Shown here: in pieces, positions 1 through 6,962 of the stretch | How the letters are laid out: each line of letters starts with the position of its first letter | Numbering within the stretch: the stretch's first letter is position 1 | From: an archaeon | GTDB taxonomy: Archaea; Nanobdellota; Nanobdellia; Pacearchaeales; GW2011-AR1 | Reading direction: 5' to 3' | NCBI GenBank assembly: GCA_030593225.1 | Contig: JAUVHP010000016.1 | Span: forward strand, 1-15,917 | Length of the DNA: 15,917 bases | Made by a program: the position numbers and the translations under genes | The notes under the pieces: generated by a model | What the model was told of the DNA's origin: nothing | Seen by the model: the letters and a program-made list of their open reading frames with translations, nothing else | Databases searched by the model: none

Positions 1-38
1 AGGAAATAACGCAGAGTCAATCAAAAAGAAAGCAAAAT
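1..38 (-). repeat. 3'-of-stop hairpin element, copy R0 (cut by window edge)
   Basis: This is the part of the recurrent element nearest the gene. On the plus strand it has GGAAATAACGC, then GAGTCAAT, then AAAAAGAAAGCAAAAT. The same blocks end the four full copies at 2430, 5555, 9642 and 12726. It lies 4 nt beyond the ftsZ stop codon, which matches the placement of the other copies. The partner arm of the stem should lie just before base 1. Confidence 0.8.
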
Positions 39-42
39 AAGA

Positions 43-1122
43 TTAATTCCAGACGTCAATACCCAAGTCAGACATTTCTTTAGACACTGGAACTTGCTGT
101 TCATCAAGAGATTTTCCTAAAACATAAGGCGACTTAACACCTGTCATAATAGTAATAACTCTAACCTTCCCCTGAAATTCTTTACTAATCCTAGCACCAA
201 TAATAACCTGTGCTTCAGGACTCAAATTTTCAGAAACTGTCCGACCAATAATATCAAACTCTTCCAATTTCAAATCAGGTCCACAAGTCACATGAATTAA
301 AGCTCCGCTCGCACCCTGATAATCCACATCAAGTAGAGGATGAGTAAGGGCTTGCTTAACTGCATCAGTAACTCTGTCCTGTGCATTTGACTCTCCAATC
401 CCAATCACAGCAACATTTCCATTCTTCATAATTGTTTTAACGTCAGCATAATCAAGATTAATCAAACTAGGAATAGTTATACATTCGACAATTCCTTTAA
501 TCATAGTACTAACCAACTCGTTCGCTACAGCAAAGGCCTGTTCTAAAGGCAACTGACCAGCAATATCAACTAATCGGTTATTATCAAGAACAATACAAGT
601 ATCAGTTACATCTCTTAATTCTTGAAGACCAAATTCTGCCTTATCAATTCTTGCTCTTTCTGATTCAAAAGGCATTGTCACAACACCAATCACAACTGCC
701 CCAGTTTCTTTAGCAACCTGTGCAACAATCGGTGCAGCACCAGTACCAGTTCCACCACCCATTCCAGCAAGAACAAAAACCATATCTGCTCCATGAACAA
801 TCTTCTTAATATCACTCAAAGCTTCCTTTGCCGCTTCTCTACCAATTTGAGGTCTCCCGCCAGCACCAAGTCCACGAGTCAATTCCTTGCCAATAAGAAG
901 TTTCTCATCTGCCTTAGTAATACTTAAATGTAAAGCATCAGTATTACAACTAAAAATTGTAGCTCCATTAATACCTTTGTTAAAAAGCCAAGTAGTCATA
1001 TTACCACCACATCCACCACAACCTACAACCTTGATATTTGCTTTTCCAGCTCTTAGTTCGTCAAAATTAATACTATGAGTATCTGAATTTTCAATCGCTT
1101 CTTTTGCAAAATCTAACACCAT
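43..1122 (-). CDS. ftsZ: Cell division GTPase FtsZ, archaeal type
   Basis: Tubulin-family GTPase that polymerises at mid-cell to build the division ring. The 359 residues are a normal full length. The nucleotide-binding T1 loop GCGGCGGN is at residues 34-41, the tubulin signature GGGTGTGAA at 122-130, and the T7 catalytic loop N222-L-D224-Y-A-D227 supplies the acidic residues for hydrolysis of the neighbouring subunit's GTP. The NTDALHL and GLGAGG segments (60-88) look more like archaeal FtsZ2 than FtsZ1, but I cannot settle the subgroup without a tree. The start is fixed by a GGAGGA Shine-Dalgarno motif 9 nt upstream (1132-1137). A TATA box at 1195-1202 predicts a leader of about 50 nt. A recurrent hairpin element follows the stop. 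The protein ends in LGIDVWN, a short conserved-looking tail that may bind a partner. Confidence 0.96.
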   Translation of the reverse strand: MVLDFAKEAIENSDTHSINFDELRAGKANIKVVGCGGCGGNMTTWLFNKGINGATIFSCNTDALHLSITKADEKLLIGKELTRGLGAGGRPQIGREAAKEALSDIKKIVHGADMVFVLAGMGGGTGTGAAPIVAQVAKETGAVVIGVVTMPFESERARIDKAEFGLQELRDVTDTCIVLDNNRLVDIAGQLPLEQAFAVANELVSTMIKGIVECITIPSLINLDYADVKTIMKNGNVAVIGIGESNAQDRVTDAVKQALTHPLLDVDYQGASGALIHVTCGPDLKLEEFDIIGRTVSENLSPEAQVIIGARISKEFQGKVRVITIMTGVKSPYVLGKSLDEQQVPVSKEMSDLGIDVWN

Positions 1123-1131
1123 TCTTTATCT

Positions 1132-1202
1132 TCCTCCTTTATCATATTATAATATTTTGGCTAAGCCAATCATAAAACCAAAACACTAAATTCATTTATA
1201 TA
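1132..1202 (-). promoter_or_regulatory. ftsZ promoter, leader hairpin and Shine-Dalgarno
   Basis: The TATA box TATATAAA (minus sense) at 1195-1202 predicts a transcript start near 1172. A 13-bp palindrome TTGGCTAAGCCAA (6-1-6) at 1157-1169 then lies within the first bases of the leader. GGAGGA at 1132-1137 is the ribosome binding site. The palindrome could be a 5'-end hairpin or an operator. Confidence 0.65.
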
Positions 1203-1252
1203 GATTTTGACAATAAAAGAGAGATGTTGAGAAAAGAATTAGAAATTAGATA

Positions 1253-1816
1253 TCAGACATCAGACATCAACTTTTCAATTTTCCCCCATCCTCTTTTCAA
1301 AAGAGAATTAGATTTTTCAACAATAATTTTCAAAAACTCATCATCAACTAAAATTTTTCTGTTCTTAATAATAGGAAATTCTAATTTTTCAGTACTATTT
1401 AATTCCAAAATAATATTTTTAGAAATCGTATTAATTCCAGAACGCTTAAACCCAATATGTTTTGCTTTTTCCAACAATTCAGAAGCAGAATCTAAATCCT
1501 TACAAGCAACATGAATTATCGGAGGTTCTGTCTTAAATTTAATAGTCTCTTTATTCTCAATTTTCTCTAACTCCTTCTTCAACTCTTCAAAACTAATTTT
1601 GCCATGCCAAACTTTCAAAAACAAACCACTTCCTTTCTTTTCTTTATCTTTCATTAAAACAACTCTCCCAGCACACGAAGAAGTTGTATAATAATTTTCA
1701 GATTTATTAATCATATTACACAAATCAACAATCTTTTCATCCCAACTTCCAATTGAAGATTTATCTATCTTAGATAAAATATCTTTTTTTCTTTGGAGAA
1801 AATTATTCTGAGACAT
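1253..1816 (-). CDS. taw3: tRNA(Phe) wybutosine-pathway methyltransferase Taw3/TYW3
   Basis: 187-residue protein of the TYW3/Taw3 family, which methylates N4 of the wybutosine intermediate at position 37 of tRNA(Phe) using S-adenosylmethionine. The family signature is visible as YYTTSSCAGR at residues 42-51, after an N-terminal helix that starts FLQRKKDIL. The block PPIIHVACKDLDSASELL (about 98-115) is the second conserved segment. The length fits the family. The start overlaps the end of the upstream SLOG-like gene by 14 nt, so the two are probably co-transcribed and translationally coupled. No other wybutosine gene is in the window. No clear terminator is seen downstream. Confidence 0.88.
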   Translation of the reverse strand: MSQNNFLQRKKDILSKIDKSSIGSWDEKIVDLCNMINKSENYYTTSSCAGRVVLMKDKEKKGSGLFLKVWHGKISFEELKKELEKIENKETIKFKTEPPIIHVACKDLDSASELLEKAKHIGFKRSGINTISKNIILELNSTEKLEFPIIKNRKILVDDEFLKIIVEKSNSLLKRGWGKIEKLMSDV

Positions 1817-2282
1817 TTTTCAAAATTTCTCTCAACTCATTAATTTTAATATATTTCAAATCCAAACCATCTTCTAATTCTTTAGGCAACTCACAATCAA
1901 CAAACTCTTTCAAAATATAAACAGGTTTTTTCCCAAACCACTTAGAATAACAAATCTCAATCAAACCTCCAACAGAATAACCTAAACAAACCAAAACATC
2001 ACACTCTTCATTTAATTTTTCTGGCTGATTTCTCCAAGTTCCACAATTAATTTTTTCCCCTAAATCAAGATTAACCCAAGAATAACCAAACTCCTTATCA
2101 TCAAGAGGTAAAACTTCATAAACTTTTTTTCCATTAAATTTCAAATATTCTTTTGCAAAAAACTCAGAAACACTTCCCTTATCAGGAGTCAAAACAATTT
2201 CATAACCTATTAAAATTTCTGCAACACTAGAAATTAATTCTTTATTTTTCAATTTACTCGGACCAATTATTCCTATTTTCAT
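1803..2282 (-). CDS. Rossmann-like protein resembling the SLOG/TIGR00725 nucleotide-binding group
   Basis: 159-residue soluble protein. It opens with MKIGIIGPSKLKNKELI, a beta strand and glycine turn typical of a Rossmann-like fold. Later there is VLVCLGYSVGGLIEI (about 96-110), a strand followed by a small-residue turn as in SLOG or LOG-type nucleotide- or nucleoside-phosphate-binding proteins. I do not see the full PGGxGTxxE motif of cytokinin-activating LOG enzymes, so no reaction is assigned. A GGAG motif lies about 11 nt before the ATG. The gene overlaps taw3 by 14 nt and forms a two-gene unit with it. The family placement rests on fold pattern only. Confidence 0.6.
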   Translation of the reverse strand: MKIGIIGPSKLKNKELISSVAEILIGYEIVLTPDKGSVSEFFAKEYLKFNGKKVYEVLPLDDKEFGYSWVNLDLGEKINCGTWRNQPEKLNEECDVLVCLGYSVGGLIEICYSKWFGKKPVYILKEFVDCELPKELEDGLDLKYIKINELREILKNVSE

Positions 2283-2429
2283 TCGAAATAATCTCCAAGT
2301 AATTTTCGGATGAATGAGGAATTTTGAAAAAATTTCACTTTCATTTTATTTCAAAACAATCACACTTTTTTAATCTTACTAAAATCCCTCATCTCTGACA
2401 TTTTCTTGCCCAATATCTTCCTTTTCCTA

Positions 2430-2532
2430 ATTTTGTTTAGATTTTTTATTGAATCAAGGCATTTTCTTCCGTAGCGTAGTAGTCTACGTGAGGAAGGAAA
2501 TAACGCATAGTCAATGAAAAAGAAAACAAAAT
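2430..2532 (-). repeat. 3'-of-stop hairpin element, copy R1
   Basis: Complete copy whose last base overlaps the stop codon of the UPF0173 gene. The outer arms ATTTTGTTT (2430-2438) and AAACAAAAT (2524-2532) pair perfectly. Inside them ATTGA pairs with TCAAT, TTTTCTTC (2462-2469) pairs with GAAGGAAA (2493-2500) with one G-T, and the apex is CGTAG-TAGT-CTACG (2475-2488). A purine-rich tract follows in the gene sense. Confidence 0.85.
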
Positions 2533-3248
2533 CATTCCCTCTCCAATATTTTAGCATTAATCTTATTTTCCCTACAAAGTTCAACAAATTCTTCAGCATC
2601 TTCTTGCGAACCAACAATACTTCCATAATGCATTGGAATTGCCAAACTCGGTTTTATAATTTCAGCCGCCTCAGCAGCCTCTTCAGCACTCATAGTAAAC
2701 CGCCCCCCAACAGGAAGCAAAGCAACAAACTCCTTGTCCTTGTGTTTATGTCCAGTAAGTTTCTGCATCTCTGGAATTACATCAGTATCTCCAGCATGAT
2801 AAATTAAAACATCATTTACCCTCACAAGATAACCAATCCCTTCATTCTTTGGATGAAAAAGTTTATCAATATTATAAGCAGGCACAGCAGAAATTTTCAC
2901 ATTTCCAAACATCAAATCTTTACCCTCCTCTGCAATATCCATTTTAAGTCGCACATTAAAACGCGTCAACTTACTTTGGCAATCAACAGGCATAACAACT
3001 TTTGTCCCATCCTTAAGAATTTTTCCAATATCTGCAATACTGCAATGGTCATAATGTGCATGAGTAATCAAAATCAAATCTGCCTTTTCACAATCATCAC
3101 TAATATTATATGGGTCAATATAAATTATCTTGCCTCCAGTAGAAATCTTTGAAGAAAATTTATCTGGGTACGCCAATGATGGTGTAGAATTCTTAATCAA
3201 AAAACCAGAATGACCAAGCCATTTAATTTCAACTCCATTAATCTTCAT
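2532..3248 (-). CDS. UPF0173-type metallo-beta-lactamase-fold hydrolase
   Basis: 238-residue metal-dependent hydrolase of the YtkL/UPF0173 branch of the metallo-beta-lactamase fold. The start is the usual strand IKWLGHSGFLI. The zinc-binding HAHYDH motif is at residues 63-68, with further ligands at H151/D154 (YHAGDTD) and H207 (IPMHYG). The length is normal. The substrate of this family is not established. A TATA-like CTTTAAAA (minus sense, about 3271-3278) sits about 26 bp before the ATG, inside the end of the upstream 64-residue gene, so this gene probably has its own leaderless transcript. A recurrent hairpin element begins at its stop codon. Confidence 0.9.
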   Translation of the reverse strand: MKINGVEIKWLGHSGFLIKNSTPSLAYPDKFSSKISTGGKIIYIDPYNISDDCEKADLILITHAHYDHCSIADIGKILKDGTKVVMPVDCQSKLTRFNVRLKMDIAEEGKDLMFGNVKISAVPAYNIDKLFHPKNEGIGYLVRVNDVLIYHAGDTDVIPEMQKLTGHKHKDKEFVALLPVGGRFTMSAEEAAEAAEIIKPSLAIPMHYGSIVGSQEDAEEFVELCRENKINAKILERE

Positions 3249-3265
3249 TTAATAAATAAAAAAAA

Positions 3266-3460
3266 TTAACTTTTAAAGATTTGGGAAGAATTTTTATAAC
3301 ATTTCTTAATAGCAAGTCCTAAATAATCTTCAACATTTATTTCTTCACGTGGCCTATCCAATTCTTTTCTCATACCTCTCGCATATTCTCCCAAAAGTTC
3401 TGAAGCTAATTCAAATTTGTTAAGAGGTCTACAATACAAATCAATTAATTTTTTCAACAT
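3266..3460 (-). CDS. Small hypothetical protein after the amidase gene
   Basis: 64-residue charged protein with no family I recognise. Its start overlaps the end of the amidase gene by 7 nt, so it is the last gene of the 5358-3266 operon and is likely translationally coupled. It has two cysteines and an acidic stretch in the middle (DRPREEINVEDYLG). Its position beside a GatA-type amidase makes a GatC-like partner worth considering, but it is shorter than a normal GatC (about 95 residues) and shows no convincing GatC motif. Confidence 0.6.
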   Translation of the reverse strand: MLKKLIDLYCRPLNKFELASELLGEYARGMRKELDRPREEINVEDYLGLAIKKCYKNSSQIFKS

Positions 3461-4776
3461 TTTAATTTCTCAACAGCCCTTGCAATTCTAAAAAGTTTTT
3501 CTTCCTGAAATTTATCACAAGCAATCTGCATCCCAATAGGAATATTGTCAATCTTTCCAATTGGCAAACTTAAAGCACAATTTCCTGCCAAATTCATAGG
3601 GGAAGTCAATACATCATATTGAAACATTTCTTCAGAGCTTATTTTCTCACCAATTTTATGAGGTAACCTTGGAACAACAGGAGAAATAATACAATCAAAA
3701 TTTTTAAACGCATTTCTAAACTCTTCTTCAATTAATTTTTTTGCCTGCAAAGCTTTATGATAATATCTCCCGCCATATTCTGCTTTAGAAATTTCCAACC
3801 CTCCTAAAATTCTTCGCAACACTTCTGGACCGCAAACATCTTCAATTTTTTTTCCATATCTTCGCCCATCAAATTTTCTTGTAGCAGAAAAAAATTCAAC
3901 ATAAACCAAAGGAAAATAAGTGGCAATCGCAAAATCAATATATTTCATTTTAACTTTCTTAATTTTCCAACCATATTTTTCAGAAACCTTTAAAATTTTT
4001 TCATCAATTAATTTTTGTATTCTTTTATCACTAATGTCAAAATCCAAAACCCCCACAACAATATTTTTAGGAATTTTATTAATTTTCTTTAAGTCAAATT
4101 TGCCACCCTGAGAAATAGAATCATTTTCATCTTTCCCTTGAATAATATCAAAAAGCAAAGCCACATCAAATACATTTTTAGCAATTGGACCAATTTGATC
4201 TAAACTCATAGACATATCAACTAACCCATATCTTGAAACACTAGAATAAGTTGGTTTAACTCCAACAACCCCACAATGAGAAGACGGAACTCTAATGCTC
4301 CCTCCAGTATCAGAACCCAAGGCCATATCACAAAAATTCCCTGAAACTGCTGCAGCACTTCCTGACGAAGAACCACCTGCAATCAAATCCAAAGCTTGAG
4401 GATTTTTCGTAGGACCAAAAGCAGAGGTCTCCCCACTCCATCCACACGCAAACTCATCACAATTAGTCATTCCAATAATCAAACCATCTTCTTCTCTAAT
4501 TTTCTTAATCACAGTAGCATCGTAAGGAGATTTATAATTCTCTAAAGTTTTTGAAGCACAAGAAGCAATTAATCCTTTAACATTCATATTTGATTTAATT
4601 CCAATAATTTGTCCAGCAAGCTTTCCTGCCTTTCCTTTTTTTATTTTTTCATCAATAATTTTTGCATCATTCAAAGCATTTGGATTTAACTGCAAAAACG
4701 CATTAATTTTTTTTCCATTTTTATCATTCTTTTCAATCTCCTTCAAATATTTTTTTAATTTTTCAGTTGTTTTCAT
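3454..4776 (-). CDS. gatA: Amidase-signature protein, probable Asp/Glu-tRNA amidotransferase subunit A
   Basis: 440-residue amidase-signature enzyme. In GatCAB, GatA releases ammonia from glutamine to convert misacylated Glu-tRNA(Gln) or Asp-tRNA(Asn). The Ser-cisSer-Lys catalytic triad is visible: K61 in GIKSNMNVKG, S136 in AGGSSSGSAAAVSG and S160 in GSDTGGSIR. The spacings (75 and 24 residues) match characterised GatA. The C-terminal part, with SPMNLAGNCALSLPIG, also fits GatA. The N-terminal helix region is short. The start overlaps the previous stop as ATGA. GatB and GatC are not in the window, so a stand-alone amidase cannot be fully excluded. The spacing of catalytic residues and the preceding WSGETSAFGPTKNP segment favour GatA. 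Confidence 0.88.
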   Translation of the reverse strand: MKTTEKLKKYLKEIEKNDKNGKKINAFLQLNPNALNDAKIIDEKIKKGKAGKLAGQIIGIKSNMNVKGLIASCASKTLENYKSPYDATVIKKIREEDGLIIGMTNCDEFACGWSGETSAFGPTKNPQALDLIAGGSSSGSAAAVSGNFCDMALGSDTGGSIRVPSSHCGVVGVKPTYSSVSRYGLVDMSMSLDQIGPIAKNVFDVALLFDIIQGKDENDSISQGGKFDLKKINKIPKNIVVGVLDFDISDKRIQKLIDEKILKVSEKYGWKIKKVKMKYIDFAIATYFPLVYVEFFSATRKFDGRRYGKKIEDVCGPEVLRRILGGLEISKAEYGGRYYHKALQAKKLIEEEFRNAFKNFDCIISPVVPRLPHKIGEKISSEEMFQYDVLTSPMNLAGNCALSLPIGKIDNIPIGMQIACDKFQEEKLFRIARAVEKLKC

Positions 4777-5147
4777 TTTTCTATTGGTTTAAATTTTTTA
4801 CCTTTTGGCATTAAACTAATTTCTTCTAATGCTTGATTAAATTTAATTCTTAATTTATTAGAACAATAAATAATTAAAAAAATCTTTTTATCTCCATAAA
4901 AAACATTAGCCCCTTCTTTTTTTCCAATACTCCAAATACTATCATGTTCATCATTAAGTTTCTCAAAATCTATATCTTTTCTAACAACAGTTTTTCTGTT
5001 TATTTTTTCTTCATATAAATCCAACCTTAATTTTAATATATCATACAATAATTTAGAAAGAACTTCGACTACTTCTTGCTTTTTATCAAAAATATAATAA
5101 TTAGATTTCTCATTATTCCCTATCCCATGTAACTTAATTTTTTTCAT
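4773..5147 (-). CDS. Hypothetical protein upstream of gatA
   Basis: 124-residue soluble protein that I do not recognise. It is rich in lysine and has alternating hydrophobic strands in its second half (IWSIGKKEGANVFYG, then KKIFLIIYCSNKLRIKF), which suggests a small alpha/beta domain. It overlaps the upstream membrane-protein gene by 14 nt and the gatA start by 4 nt (ATGA), so all three are tightly coupled. This arrangement makes it certain to be a real gene, but nothing in it shows a role in tRNA amidation. Confidence 0.7.
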   Translation of the reverse strand: MKKIKLHGIGNNEKSNYYIFDKKQEVVEVLSKLLYDILKLRLDLYEEKINRKTVVRKDIDFEKLNDEHDSIWSIGKKEGANVFYGDKKIFLIIYCSNKLRIKFNQALEEISLMPKGKKFKPIEK

Positions 5148-5358
5148 CTTCTCTAAAAATATTTTTATAATAATTTAAATGTTTGATTGTATGAATCAAA
5201 AGAATAAATAAAAAACTCCAGCCCAATTTTTTATGAAAAGAAACAACAGCACCCATATTTTCACTAAAATGAAAATGAATAATTACAGAATTTCCAATTA
5301 ACAAGACAAATAAAATCAACAAAATAACATTAATAATTTTAGGAAAATTTATTTTCAT
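5134..5358 (-). CDS. Two-helix membrane protein with a His pattern like DUF4405
   Basis: 74-residue protein with two predicted transmembrane segments, roughly residues 9-28 and 46-58. Histidines occur as IIHFHF, SFHKKLGWSF and IHTIKHLNYY. The HKKLGWSF...IHTIKH spacing recalls DUF4405 and related small b-type cytochrome domains, in which histidines on the membrane helices bind haem. Typical members have more helices, so this is a minimal or partial version and haem binding is only inferred. It is the first gene of the operon. A TATA-like TTTTAATATTT (minus sense) near 5384 is about 26 bp before the ATG, predicting a leaderless transcript. Confidence 0.62.
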   Translation of the reverse strand: MKINFPKIINVILLILFVLLIGNSVIIHFHFSENMGAVVSFHKKLGWSFLFILLIHTIKHLNYYKNIFREDEKN

Positions 5359-5554
5359 AATTCAATCAACAAAAGAAATATTAAAAATCTTGCCCTCAAT
5401 AAAAATTTTTCAATTAATCATCTTTTATCCTGCACCAATTTATCACATTTATTAATTTCTCTTTCTCTTAAATACCTTTTTTAGAATATTTCTTCTTCTA
5501 TTTTTTCCCACCAGTTTCCCACCGCTAACAATTCTCCTCTTCCTACTTTCAAAA
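5359..5554. other. Intergenic stretch with purine-rich minus strand, no gene seen
   Basis: About 196 bp between the DUF4405-like gene and element R2. The minus strand is purine rich next to R2 (AGTAGGAAGAGGAGAA) and contains a near direct repeat of TGGTGGGAAA. The only other signal is the TATA-like box of the 5134-5358 gene near 5384. I see no credible coding frame. Confidence 0.5.
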
Positions 5555-5655
5555 ATTTTGAATTATTTTGTATTGAATCAAGGCATTTTCTTCTGCCATG
5601 TACTCAAGTACACAAGGAAGGAAATAACGCAGAATCAATGAAAAAGAAACAAAAT
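5555..5655 (-). repeat. 3'-of-stop hairpin element, copy R2
   Basis: Complete copy ending 1 nt before the aIF1A stop codon. The outer arms are ATTTTG (5555-5560) and CAAAAT (5650-5655). ATTGAATC pairs with GAATCAAT over 7 of 8 positions. TTTTCTTC pairs with GAAGGAAA. The apex is TGTAC-TCAA-GTACA (5599-5612), which differs in sequence from R1 but keeps every pair. Confidence 0.87.
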
Positions 5656-5656
5656 T

Positions 5657-5992
5657 CTAAAATTCTGATTTCTCAGTTTCAAGATAACCCTGTTTTCTTA
5701 ACCAAGCAACTTGATTAGGCTTATATTTTAAAAGAATATCTGCTTTATTATCATCTAATTCCCAAGGTTCTACAATTACCACATCATCAGGTCTTAGCCA
5801 CAATCTTCGTTTCAATCTCCCAGGAACTCTGCAATTTCTTGACTTTCCATCAAGACACGACACCATCATTTTATTCCCTCCAAGACGCTGTTCAATAATT
5901 CCCAAAACCTCCCTGTCTTTAGGCAAAGGTGCACGCATAATTCTCGGCTCTTCTGCATTGTTATTATTAAATTTTTTCTTATAAAAACCCAT
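5657..5992 (-). CDS. eif1A: Translation initiation factor aIF1A
   Basis: 111-residue archaeal homologue of eIF1A/IF1, an OB-fold protein that binds the A-site region of the small ribosomal subunit during initiation. The OB core is evident from EQRLGGNKMMVSCLDGKSR through RVPGRLKRRLWLRPDDVVIV, and the N-terminal basic tail is normal. The C-terminal segment KYKPNQVAWLRKQGYL is the typical aIF1A helix. The length fits the family. The ATG directly abuts the first unit of a tandem promoter repeat, whose TATA box (6014-6022) lies about 26 bp upstream, so the mRNA is predicted to be leaderless. Element R2 follows the stop. Confidence 0.95.
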   Translation of the reverse strand: MGFYKKKFNNNNAEEPRIMRAPLPKDREVLGIIEQRLGGNKMMVSCLDGKSRNCRVPGRLKRRLWLRPDDVVIVEPWELDDNKADILLKYKPNQVAWLRKQGYLETEKSEF

Positions 5993-5994
5993 AA

Positions 5995-6348
5995 ATTACT
6001 TTTGAAACACGACTATATAAAAGTTTCAAAAGTAATCCTGAAAGGCGAGCGTTTCAATGCTTGCGAGTATAAATATTTTTGAAAAAAATATGTAATAAAT
6101 TACTTTTGAAACACGACTTTATAAAAGTTTCAAAAGTAATCCCGAAGGGTGAGTGTGTCAATAGTTACGAATATAAATATTTTTGAAAAAAATATGTAAT
6201 AAATTAATTTTGCAAAATCAACTATTTAAGGATTTTGGAAAAATAATCCCGAAGGGCGAGCAGTTCAATAATTGCGAGTATAAATATTTTTGAAAAAAAT
6301 ATGCAATAAATTACTTTTGAAACACGACTATATAAAAGTATAGAAGGC
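5995..6348 (-). repeat. Promoter-repeat array A, about 104-bp units (aIF1A side)
   Basis: Four units begin at 5995, 6099, 6203 and 6310 (periods 104, 104, 107). The fourth breaks off near 6348. An intact unit holds ATTACTTTTGAAAC, a 14-nt centre with a TATA sequence (CTATATAAAA), the exact inverted arm GTTTCAAAAGTAAT, then a CCTGAAGGGCGAG-like block, a variable spacer, and GAGTATAAATATTTTTGAAAAAAATATG with its own small inverted repeat (ATATTTTT/AAAAATAT). The first unit touches the aIF1A start codon and supplies its promoter. Unit 3 is diverged but keeps a 16-bp inverted repeat with only two mismatches. A second array with the same unit is at 8486-8899. Confidence 0.88.
6014..6022 (-). promoter_or_regulatory. 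aIF1A TATA box inside the repeat
   Basis: TTTTATATA in the minus sense, centred about 26 bp before the aIF1A ATG (5992). This is the standard archaeal TATA-to-start distance, so transcription should begin at or next to the start codon. The box sits in the loop between the two 14-bp inverted arms of the repeat unit. Confidence 0.7.
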
Positions 6349-6491
6349 ATTTGTAAAAAAATCTCATCAATAATGAATAAAGAAATTTTTTTCTATAGAA
6401 CAGACGGGACGCGAATAATCTAAAAAATTTCACCATAAATTCAAAATTAAACCATGAAAATTTATTTAAAGGTTGTAATTCATTATTTATT
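6346..6491. other. Intergenic stretch, no gene seen
   Basis: Between the broken end of array A and the next gene I see no coding frame or RNA gene. A TATA-like box TTTATTTAAA at 6461-6470 is centred about 26 bp before the ATG at 6492 and is the likely promoter of that gene. Confidence 0.5.
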
Positions 6492-6917
6492 ATGCTTCAC
6501 TTATCTCAAAAATGTTCTCCACCTAAAGAACAACACCCCTTAGTAGAAACCCCTTGGAAACCAGTAAACCTAAAAAAATTTAAAGAATTAATAGGAAGAA
6601 AAATTAATATTTCTATAAATGGTGGAGATACAATGGAAGGAAAATTTGAAAATAAATATAATTCAAAAACAAATTTTAATTTCCTATCTCTTGAAGAAGG
6701 AGATGTATGGGTTCTTCCCAATATTATTCCACAAGGTTATACAACTCATCATATTATAAATGGTATTAATACAAATTTTATTGGCACTCTTTATGAAAAT
6801 GAAAAAAAAGAATTTTTAGTAACAACAGTAGCAGGTACTCTTAATCGATCAGTAGGTTATCGTGCAATAGGCGGTCATGATCTAGCTGTTTCTTTAAAAA
6901 AATATGTGGAAAATTAA
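6492..6917 (+). CDS. Hypothetical protein, possibly Sm-like
   Basis: 141-residue soluble protein that I do not recognise. The middle reads LIGRKINISINGGDTMEGKF (about residues 34-53) and then NFNFLSLEEGDVWVLP. A strand-turn-strand with GxxMxGxF is reminiscent of an Sm/LSm fold (basic strand, GG turn, small-G strand), but the second Sm motif is not convincing, so this stays a weak suggestion. The start is supported by a TATA box at 6461-6470 centred about 26 bp upstream, giving a leaderless mRNA. The gene stands alone before the methyltransferase. The first 30 residues carry prolines and one cysteine and look like a flexible extension. Confidence 0.7.
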   Translation: MLHLSQKCSPPKEQHPLVETPWKPVNLKKFKELIGRKINISINGGDTMEGKFENKYNSKTNFNFLSLEEGDVWVLPNIIPQGYTTHHIINGINTNFIGTLYENEKKEFLVTTVAGTLNRSVGYRAIGGHDLAVSLKKYVEN

Positions 6918-6962
6918 TTTAAAATTAAACAATTTTAAAAATCACATTCATCTATTTTTATC

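Noticed and set aside
1224..1514. Plus-strand open frame 26 bp after a TATA sequence
   Set aside because: The TATA sequence at 1195-1202 fits the ftsZ promoter on the minus strand, and the frame is antisense to taw3 with no family resemblance.
2360..2626. Minus-strand open frame across R1
   Set aside because: It runs out of frame through the end of the UPF0173 gene and then through the repeat. It has no start signals.
6346..6491. Possible small RNA gene (C/D box or tRNA-like)
   Set aside because: No RTGATGA/CTGA box pairs and no cloverleaf could be found in this stretch.
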